Shown here: one piece after another, positions 17,797 to 26,191 of the stretch
Position numbering within the stretch: the first letter of the stretch is position 1
How the letters are laid out: each line of letters starts with the position of its first letter
From: Bacillota bacterium
GTDB taxonomy: Bacteria; Bacillota; Clostridia; Oscillospirales; CAG-382
DNA length: 64,000 nucleotides
Direction: 5' to 3'
Assembly (NCBI GenBank): GCA_029550965.1
Contig: JAKPGJ010000036.1
Span: 58,138-122,137 of the forward strand
Translations under genes and position numbers: made by a program
The notes under the pieces: model-generated
The model's database searches: none
Told to the model about the DNA's origin: nothing
Seen by the model: the letters and a program-made list of their open reading frames with translations, nothing else

Positions 17797-19206
17797 TTAT
17801 TTGATTTCGCGGATGTTTACGTGGTACTTCGCTTCGGTGTTTGCGAGCGCCGCTTTGAGCTTCTTGTCCTCCGCTCTCTTCTCAAAGAACTTGAGCGCGA
17901 CGTTCTCGAACAGCGCATAGGTGAGCACGTCCTCTTCCTGCTCCATATAGTCGGCGATTTTCGCGCGCAAAGTATCCAGCTCGGGCTTGAGCTCGTCGGC
18001 AGGTCTGCCGGTGATCATCTTCTCGTCGCCGATAATCTTTTTCGCGAACTCCGGATCAACCGGAACCGGCGTCTTGCCGTACTCGCCTCTGACAAGACCT
18101 TTGAACTCTTTGGTAACGGTCTTATACCGCTCGCCCATAAGTACGTTCAGCGCGGCCTGTGTGCCGACAATCTGCGAAGTCGGCGTAACAAGCGGCGGAT
18201 AACCCGCGTCGGCTCTTACTCTCGGAACCTCCTCGAGCACCTCCTGCAGTTTTTCGCTCTTGCCGGCCTGCTTCAGCTGCGAAACGAGGTTGGAGAGCAT
18301 TCCGCCGGGAACCTGATACATCAGCGCGTTTACGTCCACCTTCATCACTTTTGTGTCTAAAAGACCGCTTGCGATGTATTTTTCTCTCAGTTTCGAGAAG
18401 TACTGGGAGATTTCGTCCAGTTTCGCAAGGTCGAGGCCGGTATCGAACGGCGTGCCCTGCAGCGTCGCGACGATCGGCTCCGTAGGCGGCTGAGAAGTAC
18501 CCATCGCCATCGGCGAAATTGCGGTATCCACGATGTCGCAGCCCGCTTCGATCGCTTTGAGAACCGTCATCGAAGCAAGACCGGAGGTGTAGTGGGTATG
18601 CAGCTCGACCGGCAGATTGCAGATCGCCTTAATCGCCGTGACAAGGTCGAATGCGTCGTACGGCTTCAAAAGGCCCGCCATGTCCTTGATGCAGATGGAA
18701 TCGGCGCCCATTTCCTCGAGCGTTTTTGCGTATTTTGCGAAATACTCGTTCGAGAAAATCGGACCTGTGGTATAGGAAATCGCAGCCTGAACATGGGCTT
18801 TTTCCTTCTTTGCTGCTTTAATCGCGGTCTGCAGGTTGCGCGGGTCGTTCAACGCGTCGAAAATACGGATGATATCGATACCGTTCGCAACGGACTTCTG
18901 AACGAAATACTCAACAACATCGTCCGCATAATGACGGTAGCCGAGAATGTTCTGACCTCTAAAAAGCATCTGCAGCTTTGTATTTTTGACATGGTCGCGG
19001 ATGATGCGCAGTCTCTGCCACGGGTCCTCGTTTAAGAACCGCAAGCAGGCATCGAAAGTAGCGCCGCCCCATGCCTCAATCGCATGATAGCCTACCTCGT
19101 CCATCTTGGACAGAATCGGCAGCATTTCCTCGGTTGTCATGCGCGTCGCGATCAAAGACTGATGCGAGTCGCGCAGAACCGTTTCTGTTATTTTTACTCT
19201 TGCCAT
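17797..19206 (-). CDS. oadA: Oxaloacetate decarboxylase (Na+ extruding) alpha subunit, carboxyltransferase
   Basis: Transfers the carboxyl group of oxaloacetate to biotin, giving pyruvate. The DRE-TIM metallolyase barrel (about residues 3-280) shows ETVLRDSHQSLIATRM, EAWGGATFDACLRFL and the metal ligands in VELHTHYTSG; the conserved carboxylase domain follows (about 300-450). The C-terminal biotinyl domain found in Klebsiella OadA is absent, and the carrier is a separate gene (20467-20856). The 469 residues fit this split form. ATG 19206 follows AAAGGA. It is last in a four-gene operon: OadG-like, biotin carrier, OadB, OadA. Confidence 0.93.
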   Translation of the reverse strand: MARVKITETVLRDSHQSLIATRMTTEEMLPILSKMDEVGYHAIEAWGGATFDACLRFLNEDPWQRLRIIRDHVKNTKLQMLFRGQNILGYRHYADDVVEYFVQKSVANGIDIIRIFDALNDPRNLQTAIKAAKKEKAHVQAAISYTTGPIFSNEYFAKYAKTLEEMGADSICIKDMAGLLKPYDAFDLVTAIKAICNLPVELHTHYTSGLASMTVLKAIEAGCDIVDTAISPMAMGTSQPPTEPIVATLQGTPFDTGLDLAKLDEISQYFSKLREKYIASGLLDTKVMKVDVNALMYQVPGGMLSNLVSQLKQAGKSEKLQEVLEEVPRVRADAGYPPLVTPTSQIVGTQAALNVLMGERYKTVTKEFKGLVRGEYGKTPVPVDPEFAKKIIGDEKMITGRPADELKPELDTLRAKIADYMEQEEDVLTYALFENVALKFFEKRAEDKKLKAALANTEAKYHVNIREIK

Positions 19207-19227
19207 ATATATTTTCCTTTCTGTTTT

Positions 19228-20418
19228 TTACTTAAATAAATTCAGGAATACGCCGGCGGCTATGGCAGAACCGATTACGCCCGCAACATTCGGTCCCATT
19301 GCGTGCATAAGCAGGAAGTTCGCCGGATTTTCCTTCTGACCGACACTTTGCGAAACGCGCGCCGCCATCGGCACTGCGGAAACGCCGGCAGAACCGATCA
19401 ACGGATTTACCTTGCCTTTGGTGACAAAGCACATCAGTTTGCCGAACAGCACGCCGCCGAAGGTCGCAAAAGCAAAAGCCAACAATCCGAGGATTATAAT
19501 AAATATTGTTTGCGTATTCAAGAAATTCTCCGCGCCGGCGGTTGCCCCGACCGAAATACCGAGCAGAATCGTGACGATATTGATCAGCTCGTTCTGCGCG
19601 GTCTTGGACAATCTGTCCACAACGCCGGTTACTTTCAAGAGATTGCCGAGCATCAGCATTCCGATCAGCGGCGTCGCGTCCGGAAGCACAACCGAAACGA
19701 TCAGCGTAACCGCTATCGGGAAAACAATCAGCTCTGTTCTGGAAACAGGGCGCAGCTGCTTCATCATGATCGCTCTTTCTTTTTTGGTTGTGAGCGCGCG
19801 CATAATCGGCGGCTGTATGAACGGCACCAAAGCCATATAGGAGTATGCCGCGATCGCGATCGGTCCCAAAAGATTCGGCGCAAGGGTCTTTGTAACCTGA
19901 ATCGCCGTCGGTCCGTCCGCGCCGCCGATGATGCCGATGGCGGCTGCTTCCTGCGGCGTAAAACCGAACGCAAGCGCGCCGACAAAAGCGACGAAAATTC
20001 CAAACTGCGCAGAAGCGCCGAGCAAAAGGCTGCTCGGATTCGCAATCAGCGGAGAGAAATCGGTCATCGCGCCGATGCCGAGGAATATCAGCGGCGGATA
20101 AATGCCGAGCTTGACGCCGAGATAAATGAAATCAAGCAGTCCGCCCCTTTCGACGATTTGCTGAAAGTTCAGCGGCTCGCCGGTTTCACTGATAAAAAGA
20201 TCCATGTGGAAAAGCTCAGCGCTCGGAATGTTCGCAAGCAGCATTCCGAAAGCGATCGGCAAAAGCAGCAGCGGCTCGAACTTTTTCACGATCGCAAGAT
20301 AGAATAAAACTATGATAATTAAATACATCACCGGATACTTCCAGCCGCCGGAGCTGAATATCTCCGCCAGGCCGGAGTCCCGAAAAATGCCGGAAATTAT
20401 ATCGAAGAACTTAGCCAT
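19228..20418 (-). CDS. oadB: Oxaloacetate decarboxylase beta subunit, Na+-translocating
   Basis: Polytopic membrane subunit that decarboxylates carboxybiotin and exports Na+. About nine to eleven membrane helices; the family blocks [31 protein letters not shown] (with the conserved Asp of the ion path), [20 protein letters not shown] and [14 protein letters not shown] are all present. The 396 residues fit. ATG 20418 follows GAAAGGAG. A second, shorter paralogue lies at 53378-54529. Confidence 0.95.
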   Translation of the reverse strand: MAKFFDIISGIFRDSGLAEIFSSGGWKYPVMYLIIIVLFYLAIVKKFEPLLLLPIAFGMLLANIPSAELFHMDLFISETGEPLNFQQIVERGGLLDFIYLGVKLGIYPPLIFLGIGAMTDFSPLIANPSSLLLGASAQFGIFVAFVGALAFGFTPQEAAAIGIIGGADGPTAIQVTKTLAPNLLGPIAIAAYSYMALVPFIQPPIMRALTTKKERAIMMKQLRPVSRTELIVFPIAVTLIVSVVLPDATPLIGMLMLGNLLKVTGVVDRLSKTAQNELINIVTILLGISVGATAGAENFLNTQTIFIIILGLLAFAFATFGGVLFGKLMCFVTKGKVNPLIGSAGVSAVPMAARVSQSVGQKENPANFLLMHAMGPNVAGVIGSAIAAGVFLNLFK

Positions 20419-20466
20419 TTATTCGCTCCTTTCATAGAACCGAATCATTCTATGAGGGGTGTTATC

Positions 20467-20856
20467 TTACTCCAATACGAAAAGCAGGTCGCCCGTGTTC
20501 ACAGACGCGCCTTCGCTGACGGCAACCGATACGACCTTGCCGTCCTGCGGCGCGACGATTTCGTTCTCCATCTTCATCGCTTCGAGGATGCAGAGAACGC
20601 CGCCTTTCTTGATCGTTTCGCCGGGTTTGGCGACAATCTTGTTAATGGTGCCGGGCAGCGGAGCGGTTATCTTCAGTCCGTTTGCGGAAGCAGGCGCCGC
20701 GGGCTGTGCTGCAGGCTGCGCTGCGGGCGCTGCAGGAGCTTCCGGTTTGGCGGGTTCGGCAGCTTTCGGCGCAGGCGTATAGGTTGCGTTCGGGTCTGCG
20801 TCCTCAACGACAACTTCGTATTTTTCTCCGTCAACTGTAACAATGTACTTCTTCAT
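20467..20856 (-). CDS. Biotin carboxyl carrier subunit of the decarboxylase
   Basis: Carries the carboxyl group between alpha and beta subunits. An N-terminal strand region ([19 protein letters not shown]) is followed by an Ala/Pro-rich flexible linker (about residues 25-58) and a biotinyl domain with [11 protein letters not shown], the biotinylated lysine being Lys95. The 129 residues fit gamma/biotin carrier proteins of split decarboxylases. ATG 20856 follows GGAAGG. The neighbours define its partner complex. Confidence 0.95.
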   Translation of the reverse strand: MKKYIVTVDGEKYEVVVEDADPNATYTPAPKAAEPAKPEAPAAPAAQPAAQPAAPASANGLKITAPLPGTINKIVAKPGETIKKGGVLCILEAMKMENEIVAPQDGKVVSVAVSEGASVNTGDLLFVLE

Positions 20857-20882
20857 AAATCACTTTACCTTCCTTTTTTATG

Positions 20883-21170
20883 TTAGGATATTTTTTGAAT
20901 CGAAATAACATTAAATGCGCAGTCGCTGCTGCCGCGCGAAGCTGCGATCGCCGCAGTCGCAATCGCGACAACCTTTTTCTCGGAAAGACCTTTCAGCTGC
21001 GCGGTCTGGTTTACCGGTGCTTCTGCAGCTGTGGCAATGTTTTCGGCTTTTTTCTCTTTTTTGCCAAACAGGAATTTAAACAAGTAAATCACCACCATTA
21101 AAATTATCAAAATAAAAAAAACGATTAAGAATCCGGTTACGGCTTCTCCTATCCCTTCTAAAATGCCCAA
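20883..21170 (-). CDS. oadG: OadG-family small membrane subunit of the decarboxylase
   Basis: OadG stabilises the complex in the membrane. One membrane helix (about residues 10-32, AVTGFLIVFFILIILMVVIYLF) is followed by a charged GKKEKKAEN stretch and an Ala-rich tail. The start is TTG 21170, which has GGAGG nine bases upstream; the GTG at 21188 precedes that site. About 95 residues. First gene of the decarboxylase operon, so its order is G, biotin carrier, B, A. Confidence 0.8.
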   Translation of the reverse strand: MGILEGIGEAVTGFLIVFFILIILMVVIYLFKFLFGKKEKKAENIATAAEAPVNQTAQLKGLSEKKVVAIATAAIAASRGSSDCAFNVISIQKIS

Positions 21171-21291
21171 ATCTCTTTCCCTCCACACAACTTCTAATTC
21201 TTAAAAAAAGAACACGATTGTTTATAATATACAATATTATCCGGGTAAAATCAATATTTAAAAGGCAAAAAAATCATTTTTTGTAATGATA

Positions 21292-21320
21292 TTGCTATTT
21301 TTCCAAATCCATGATAGAAT
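21292..21320 (+). promoter_or_regulatory. Sigma-A type promoter for hpt
   Basis: TTGCTA (21292-21297), 17-base spacer, TAGAAT (21315-21320); 31 bases before the hpt start. Confidence 0.65.
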
Positions 21321-21351
21321 ATAAGCAATTTCGACAAAAGGACGGTCTTTT

Positions 21352-21909
21352 ATGCCACAGGATATTTTTCAGAATATTGGGAAAATACTCATTACCGAAG
21401 AACAGATAAAAGCGAAAATCGCAGAGCTTGGGAAAATCATTTCCAATGATTACAGGGACAAGAACCTATTGATGGTCGGCGTCCTCAAAGGTTCGGTCGT
21501 ATTCATGACGGATTTGATGCGCGCGCTTGATATCAACTGCAAGATAGATTTTATGGCGGTTTCCTCCTACGGCTCCGGCACCAAATCTACCGGAAACGTC
21601 AACATTTTAATGGACCTGCGCAAGGACGTCGCCGGATACGATGTCCTGATTGCAGAGGACATCCTCGACAGCGGCGTTACGCTTTCTAAAGTTAAAGAGC
21701 TGATTCTTTCCAGAAAGCCTGCCAGCCTGAAGATTGCGACGTTATTGGACAAGCCCTCGCGAAGAAAAGTGCCGCTTCAAACCGACTATACCGGATTTGT
21801 AATCCCAGATGAGTTTGTGGTGGGATATGGCCTTGATTTCGACGAGGACTATCGAAATCTGCCGTACATCGGCGTGCTCAAGCCCGAAGCGTACGAAAAA
21901 CACGAATAA
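21352..21909 (+). CDS. hpt: Hypoxanthine phosphoribosyltransferase
   Basis: Purine salvage enzyme that joins hypoxanthine or guanine to PRPP. The PRPP-binding motif VLIAEDILDSGVTL is near residue 100, with the early loop VGVLKGSVVFMTDLMR and the late VVGYGLDFDEDYRNLP, all diagnostic. The 185 residues fit. AAAGGA precedes ATG 21352. It is monocistronic, between its own promoter and a terminator shared with the convergent gene. In many Firmicutes hpt sits between tilS and ftsH; here it has moved about 20 kb away. Confidence 0.96.
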   Translation: MPQDIFQNIGKILITEEQIKAKIAELGKIISNDYRDKNLLMVGVLKGSVVFMTDLMRALDINCKIDFMAVSSYGSGTKSTGNVNILMDLRKDVAGYDVLIAEDILDSGVTLSKVKELILSRKPASLKIATLLDKPSRRKVPLQTDYTGFVIPDEFVVGYGLDFDEDYRNLPYIGVLKPEAYEKHE

Positions 21910-21912
21910 AAC

Positions 21913-21946
21913 AAGCGGAGGTTTTAAACCTCCGCTTTCATTTTTT
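21913..21946. terminator. Bidirectional terminator between hpt and the solute-binding protein gene
   Basis: Perfect stem AAGCGGAGGTTT/AAACCTCCGCTT with T-rich sequence on the plus side (TTTCATTTTTTT) and on the minus side (TTTTATT). It serves the convergent pair hpt and 21952-23427. Confidence 0.9.
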
Positions 21947-21951
21947 TAAAA

Positions 21952-23427
21952 TTACTCCATATCGCTTTGATACGCGATGATGGTTTTGTCGATATCGGCC
22001 TGAACCTGACCCTCGATTGCTTCGAATCTCGAGATGACTTCGGTCTCTCGGTTCGTCAGCATGGTGTTGAGCATGGTGCCGATGGAACCGAAGTTGTAAG
22101 CCTCGCCGATGTCGTATACAATGTTGCTGAAGATGATGTCCAGCATCTCAAGGCTCTCGTCGTCGCGCGCGTCTCTGGTTCTCAGGTTGACCTCGTAATA
22201 AGCCGGGGTTATGAAATTCTTTGCCGCGGCCGCGTAAATGTCGATCATGTAAGCCGAGAACTCAGGGTCGTCGCAGGACTTCGGAATCGCGATGCCCGCA
22301 ACCTGACCGTTCGTGCAGTAGGAATAATAGCGGTCCTGCGTATCGTCCCAGAGCGGGAACGGCACGATGCCGAAATTCAAATCCGACTGTTTTCTGATTT
22401 TCGTCGTCGCGGAGAAACCGGACGGTCTGAACAGGATTCTGCCCTCGATAAACGCGTTCAAAGAAGTAACCCAAATCGGCTTCTCGAACTCTTCCGCGAA
22501 AACGGCAAAATCGCCATTCGCCAGCGTCTCGAGGACTTTTTTCGCAACGTTGATGGATCTTTCTCTGTTAAAGGTAATATACGGCTCGTCGTTTTCGTCC
22601 TTGCCGCACAGCGTCTCGCCCGACGCGCCATAGAACGCGAGCGCGTCGCCGTTCGACGTTAAAAGACCGAACGTGTTTTCTTTGGCGGTTCTTTGGTCAA
22701 GCGAGTTGATAACCGTAACAGATTTCGCCATTTGTACAAACTTGTCGAAGGTCCATTGCATGTCGCGTACGAGCTGGTACGGGTTCTCCAGTCCGTGCTC
22801 CTGCACCATGTCTTTGTTAAACAGAATGGACGGGGTGCACACCTTGTTGAGAATGGTGATGTCGCCGGTGGTAAAATACAGCTTATTGTCGATCGTAAAG
22901 ATCTTGGTTGCGTTCGGGTCCCACCAGGGCGCGTCTTCGAAGAAGTTGTTTAATGATTTTAAATCATACAGATAACCGCTCTGCGCGAAGGATGCCAGCG
23001 CGGGGATAGCGGGCATAATCGCGTCGTAAGCGCCGGAATTGGCTGCCGCTTCGTTCCGGATGTCTTCGTTAATGGTGTCGCTCTTGATAACGGTCAGCTT
23101 TACATGGTATTTTTCTTCGATATAGTTGTTTCTCCTTGCGACCGCGTCGTTCAGCAGATCGCCGTACAGTTCGCTGTCCGTGGTAAAGTCGTCTGACTGA
23201 TAGGTATCAAAAACCTTGCCTCTTACAAGTATCCTAAACTCTCTGTTCTCGAAATCCTGATACGGAAGCTTGGATATGTAGAGTCCGTTTTCGTCCTTAT
23301 ATGCCGAGCTTTCCGATTCTGTGCCGGCTGCAGAACTTGTGCTGTCGGTCGGTTTTTCGATACAGCCGACGATGGAAACGGAAAGAAGCAGAACAACAAA
23401 AAGACACAATGCTCTTTTCAGATTCAT
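21952..23427 (-). CDS. Extracellular solute-binding lipoprotein (ABC sugar-transporter type)
   Basis: Captures a substrate outside the membrane for an ABC importer. A lipoprotein signal peptide ends at Cys22 (LLSVSIVGC), followed by a Ser/Thr/Glu-rich linker; the rest has the type 2 periplasmic-binding fold seen in family-1 sugar binders, with AAANSGAYDAIMPAIPALASF and GRILFRPSGFSATTKI. About 491 residues is in the usual range. ATG 23427 follows AAAGGA; the longer reading from 23463 has no signal peptide. No permease genes adjoin. The uronate/sugar genes upstream on the same strand suggest a sugar ligand, by inference. Confidence 0.82.
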   Translation of the reverse strand: MNLKRALCLFVVLLLSVSIVGCIEKPTDSTSSAAGTESESSAYKDENGLYISKLPYQDFENREFRILVRGKVFDTYQSDDFTTDSELYGDLLNDAVARRNNYIEEKYHVKLTVIKSDTINEDIRNEAAANSGAYDAIMPAIPALASFAQSGYLYDLKSLNNFFEDAPWWDPNATKIFTIDNKLYFTTGDITILNKVCTPSILFNKDMVQEHGLENPYQLVRDMQWTFDKFVQMAKSVTVINSLDQRTAKENTFGLLTSNGDALAFYGASGETLCGKDENDEPYITFNRERSINVAKKVLETLANGDFAVFAEEFEKPIWVTSLNAFIEGRILFRPSGFSATTKIRKQSDLNFGIVPFPLWDDTQDRYYSYCTNGQVAGIAIPKSCDDPEFSAYMIDIYAAAAKNFITPAYYEVNLRTRDARDDESLEMLDIIFSNIVYDIGEAYNFGSIGTMLNTMLTNRETEVISRFEAIEGQVQADIDKTIIAYQSDME

Positions 23428-23515
23428 ATAAACTCGTTCCTTTCTAAAGTGTTGACCGGCCAATGCTGTTTCGAATACGATATAAGCGAAAGAATAATTT
23501 CTGATACAAAAACCT

Positions 23516-24370
23516 TTATACGCCCGAGTAAGCGGAGAATCCGCCGTCCACAGGTATGACGACGCCGTTGACGAAACCGGACGCTTTGCTGTCGCAAAGA
23601 TACAGCAGCGTGCCGATGAGATCCTCTGGCTGTCCGAAGCGGTTCATCGGCGTTGCCGCGAGGATTTTCTGCGTGCGGGCTGTCGGGGTTCCGTCGTCGT
23701 TGAAAAGCAGGGATTTGTTCTGATGCGTGACGAAAAATCCCGGCGCGATGGCGTTGACGCGGATGTTCACCTTTGAAAAGTGTACCGCCAGCCACATGGT
23801 CAGGTTGGAAACGGCGCTTTTCGCCGCGGAATACGCCGGAATTTTGGTCAGCGGCCTGAAAGCGTTCATCGAGGAGATGTTGATGATGACGCCCTCCCTG
23901 CCGCACATTTCGCTGGCGAAAACCTGCGTCGGCAAAAGCGTGCCTAAGAAGTTGAGATTGAATACGAACTCCACGCCTTCCGGATCGAGGTCAAAAAAGG
24001 TCTTGACCTCTTCGACGCTGTTTTTCAAATCTTCATAATACAGATATTCTTTTGTGGTCTGCGCTTTGGGGTTGTTCCCGCCCGCGCCGTTTATCAAAAT
24101 ATCAACCGAACCGAACGCGTCCAGGACGGTCTTTTTCGCTTCCGCAAGGCTTTCCTTGCTGAGCACGTTGGCGGAAACACCGATCGCTTTTCCGCCGGCG
24201 GCGTTGATTTTCTCGGCGACAGCGTCCGCGCTTTCCTTCTTTAAGTCAAGCACGGCGACATTCGCGCCGCACTCCGCGAGCGCTTCGCAGAACGCGGAGC
24301 AGAGCACGCCGCCCCCGCCCGTGACAACCGCGGTCTTTCCTTTTAAATTTACAAAAAACGGGACAGACAT
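23516..24370 (-). CDS. SDR oxidoreductase, D-mannonate oxidoreductase-like
   Basis: NAD(P)-dependent short-chain dehydrogenase. The cofactor motif is TGGGGVLCSAF near residue 17, followed by NGAGG near 95, the catalytic Ser in NISSMNAF and YSAAK (Tyr-x3-Lys). The insertion DLDPEGVEFVFNLNFLGTLLPTQVF and the ending SGFVNGVVIPVDGGFSAYSGV match SDR-type mannonate/fructuronate oxidoreductases. About 284 residues fit. The start is ATG 24370 with AAAGGA upstream. With the TIM-barrel isomerase 90 bases upstream it may interconvert hexuronate intermediates; the exact substrate is not proven. Confidence 0.85.
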   Translation of the reverse strand: MSVPFFVNLKGKTAVVTGGGGVLCSAFCEALAECGANVAVLDLKKESADAVAEKINAAGGKAIGVSANVLSKESLAEAKKTVLDAFGSVDILINGAGGNNPKAQTTKEYLYYEDLKNSVEEVKTFFDLDPEGVEFVFNLNFLGTLLPTQVFASEMCGREGVIINISSMNAFRPLTKIPAYSAAKSAVSNLTMWLAVHFSKVNIRVNAIAPGFFVTHQNKSLLFNDDGTPTARTQKILAATPMNRFGQPEDLIGTLLYLCDSKASGFVNGVVIPVDGGFSAYSGV

Positions 24371-24416
24371 TCTATGGCATTCCTTTCTTTGGCGTCTCAC
24401 GGCCGACGGCGGAATC

Positions 24417-24438
24417 TGCGCCGTTTCAGAACGGCGCA
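24417..24438. other. Intercistronic hairpin between the TIM-barrel and SDR genes
   Basis: Perfect nine-base-pair stem TGCGCCGTT/AACGGCGCA with a TCAG loop. It has no T-run on either strand, so it is not a typical terminator; it may stabilise or process the two-gene mRNA. Confidence 0.6.
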
Positions 24439-24459
24439 AACCCGCCTGCTTAGCATTCG

Positions 24460-25257
24460 TTATTTTTCGAGCTTGATATTGAGCTTTGCGAGCTTTTCTT
24501 TCAGGAAATCCACGGCCATTGCGATGTCGGCTGCGGGATTTTCGCCCACCTCGCGCTCGATCGTCAGGTATCCGGTGTAGCCGATGTCGTTCAAAGCGGC
24601 AAGGTATTTGTCGAAGTCGACACCGCCCTGTCCGAGCGGAACTTCCTGCCAGCCGTGCGGCGTTGCCGTCGTCTTAATGCCGTCCTTTGCGTGGGTGTGC
24701 ACGATGTATTCCTTTAAGATATACACGCCCTGAACCGGGTCGTCGCCCGCAACCATAACGAGGTTTGCCGGGTCGTAGTTTACGCGCAGACCCTTCGCGC
24801 CGAGCGAATCAAGGAAGGCTTTGAGCACCGAAGCCTTTTCGGTTCCGGTTTCTGCCGCGAAGTAGGAACCGATGCTGTCGGCGTACTCGGCAAGCTCTCT
24901 TGCGTGCTTTCTGATAAGCTCCATGCGCTTGTCTTCGGTTTCGTATAGATGACCGATGTGCGTGGTAACTATGTTGCATCCGAGCTCTTTTGCCGCGTCC
25001 AGCACTTTTTTGGAGCGGTCAACGCAGCCCGGATCGTCGAAATCTACGCCGAAATCTCCGCAAATCGCCGAAAAGACAAGGCCGTTTGAATCCATAATGT
25101 CTTTGATTTCCTTGATTTTGGACGGAGTCATGTTTTCTGCAGAAAACTCGCCGGTAGTCAGATACTTCTGAACACCGCTGACGCCCAGTTTTGCGGCCGT
25201 TTTAATGCTTTCCTCAAATCCTTGGCGCAATGAATCTGAAATTAAACCGATTTTCAT
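24460..25257 (-). CDS. Sugar phosphate isomerase/epimerase (xylose-isomerase-like TIM barrel)
   Basis: Metal-dependent TIM barrel of the AP-endonuclease-2 family, which includes ketose epimerases and inosose isomerases. Metal-ligand candidates appear as NIVTTHIGH, FAAETGTE, LRVNYDPANLV, VHTHAKDG and LTIEREVGENP, spaced along the 265 residues as expected. ATG 25257 follows AAAGGG. It precedes the SDR gene in the same direction, so the two probably act on the same sugar acid or ketose. Exact reaction unknown. Confidence 0.82.
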   Translation of the reverse strand: MKIGLISDSLRQGFEESIKTAAKLGVSGVQKYLTTGEFSAENMTPSKIKEIKDIMDSNGLVFSAICGDFGVDFDDPGCVDRSKKVLDAAKELGCNIVTTHIGHLYETEDKRMELIRKHARELAEYADSIGSYFAAETGTEKASVLKAFLDSLGAKGLRVNYDPANLVMVAGDDPVQGVYILKEYIVHTHAKDGIKTTATPHGWQEVPLGQGGVDFDKYLAALNDIGYTGYLTIEREVGENPAADIAMAVDFLKEKLAKLNIKLEK

Positions 25258-25320
25258 AGAAAAACCCTTTCTTTACTTATAATATTTTATTTTTTTACTG
25301 TTGTTATCTTTGGTACTCCC

Positions 25321-25420
25321 CAATATCTCTTACTTTTTACCTCTTACCTCTTACCTTTTATCTCTTTCTTCAATATCTCTTACTTTTTACCTCTTACCTC
25401 TTACCTTTTATCTCTTTCTT
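25321..25420. repeat. Exact tandem duplication of a 50-base unit built of 7-base repeats
   Basis: The unit at 25321-25370 (starting CAATATCTCTTACTTTTTAC) is repeated exactly at 25371-25420. On the minus strand each unit reads as consecutive heptamers AGATAAA, AGGTAAG, AGGTAAG, AGGTAAA, AAGTAAG, AGATATT. It lies between the 5'-nucleotidase gene and the TIM-barrel gene, both on the minus strand, so it falls in the region upstream of neither plus-strand gene but between two minus-strand transcription units. Confidence 0.9.
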
Positions 25421-25425
25421 CCTCT

Positions 25426-26004
25426 CTATTCTTCAATCAAAGTATCGATCGGCATATCGAAGCCGGCTGAAAACTCCTTGAGGAAATAGTCCGCTTCCTC
25501 GCAGTTCAGCTTCGCGATGCTTTCCGACAGCGCTTTCTTCGCGACCGAGAACTCCATGTTTCCGCCGCGCTCTTCCTCGCGGCATTTTAGGTAGGCGCAG
25601 ATCTTATCCGCCGCTTTGATAATCTTTTTTTCTTCGGGCGTATAGCAGAACATCTCTTTGTACTCGTCCGCCAGTTCTTCGGGCAGAGAGCAGAGAAACT
25701 TCTTCAGCGCCGCCTTCTCGACCTTGTCATAAGCGGTTTTGGTTTCATTGTTGAAATACTTTACCGGGGTCGGAATATCGCCGGTCAGAATCTCCGGCAG
25801 GTCGTGATAAATCGCTTTTGTCGCGATCCGCTCGCAGTCGTAGTTTTTGCCGAAGTACTTGTTGCCGATTATGGCGAGCGCGTGCGCGGTAACGGCAACC
25901 TCCATCGAGTGCGTCGAAAGGCTCTCCGGCACGATGGCGCGCATGATGCCCCAGCGGCGGATATATTTCATTCGAAACATCATCGCAAAAAAAGCATTCG
26001 GCAT
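25426..26004 (-). CDS. HD-domain 5'-deoxynucleotidase, YfbR type
   Basis: Removes phosphate from deoxynucleoside 5'-monophosphates. The HD-type metal site is visible as PESLSTHSMEVAVTAHAL, IYHDLPEILTGDIPTPVKY (HD pair) and KAADKICAYLKC, the YfbR signature set. About 192 residues fit. The start is ATG 26004 with AAAGGG six bases upstream; ATG 26046 would add 14 residues not usual in the family. The 3' end lies just beside the 50-base tandem repeat. Confidence 0.88.
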   Translation of the reverse strand: MPNAFFAMMFRMKYIRRWGIMRAIVPESLSTHSMEVAVTAHALAIIGNKYFGKNYDCERIATKAIYHDLPEILTGDIPTPVKYFNNETKTAYDKVEKAALKKFLCSLPEELADEYKEMFCYTPEEKKIIKAADKICAYLKCREEERGGNMEFSVAKKALSESIAKLNCEEADYFLKEFSAGFDMPIDTLIEE

Positions 26005-26114
26005 AACGGACCCTTTCAAAGTCGTTCTAAAAAAACCCTTTCCCATATATTAACATAAAAACGATATATTGTGAATAGGGTTTTTGAAAAAATAAAAATA
26101 TTCACCGGTTTGTG

Positions 26115-26142
26115 TTGAAAAAAGATTGTTTGAGAATATAAT
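26115..26142 (+). promoter_or_regulatory. Sigma-A type promoter for the MurE-type ligase gene
   Basis: TTGAAA (26115-26120), 16-base spacer, TATAAT (26137-26142), 49 bases before the start codon. Confidence 0.7.
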
Positions 26143-26191
26143 AGTAGTTACGAAGGCATACTCGCAACAATAAACGATAAGGAGAATTGCC

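Noticed and set aside
19303..20307. 334-codon open frame on the plus strand
   Set aside because: Antisense shadow of oadB, whose protein is clearly supported; the shadow is very rich in Arg, Gln and Asp.
25321..25420. CRISPR-like array
   Set aside because: The two 50-base units are directly adjacent with no unique spacers and are built from heptamers; no cas genes are present.
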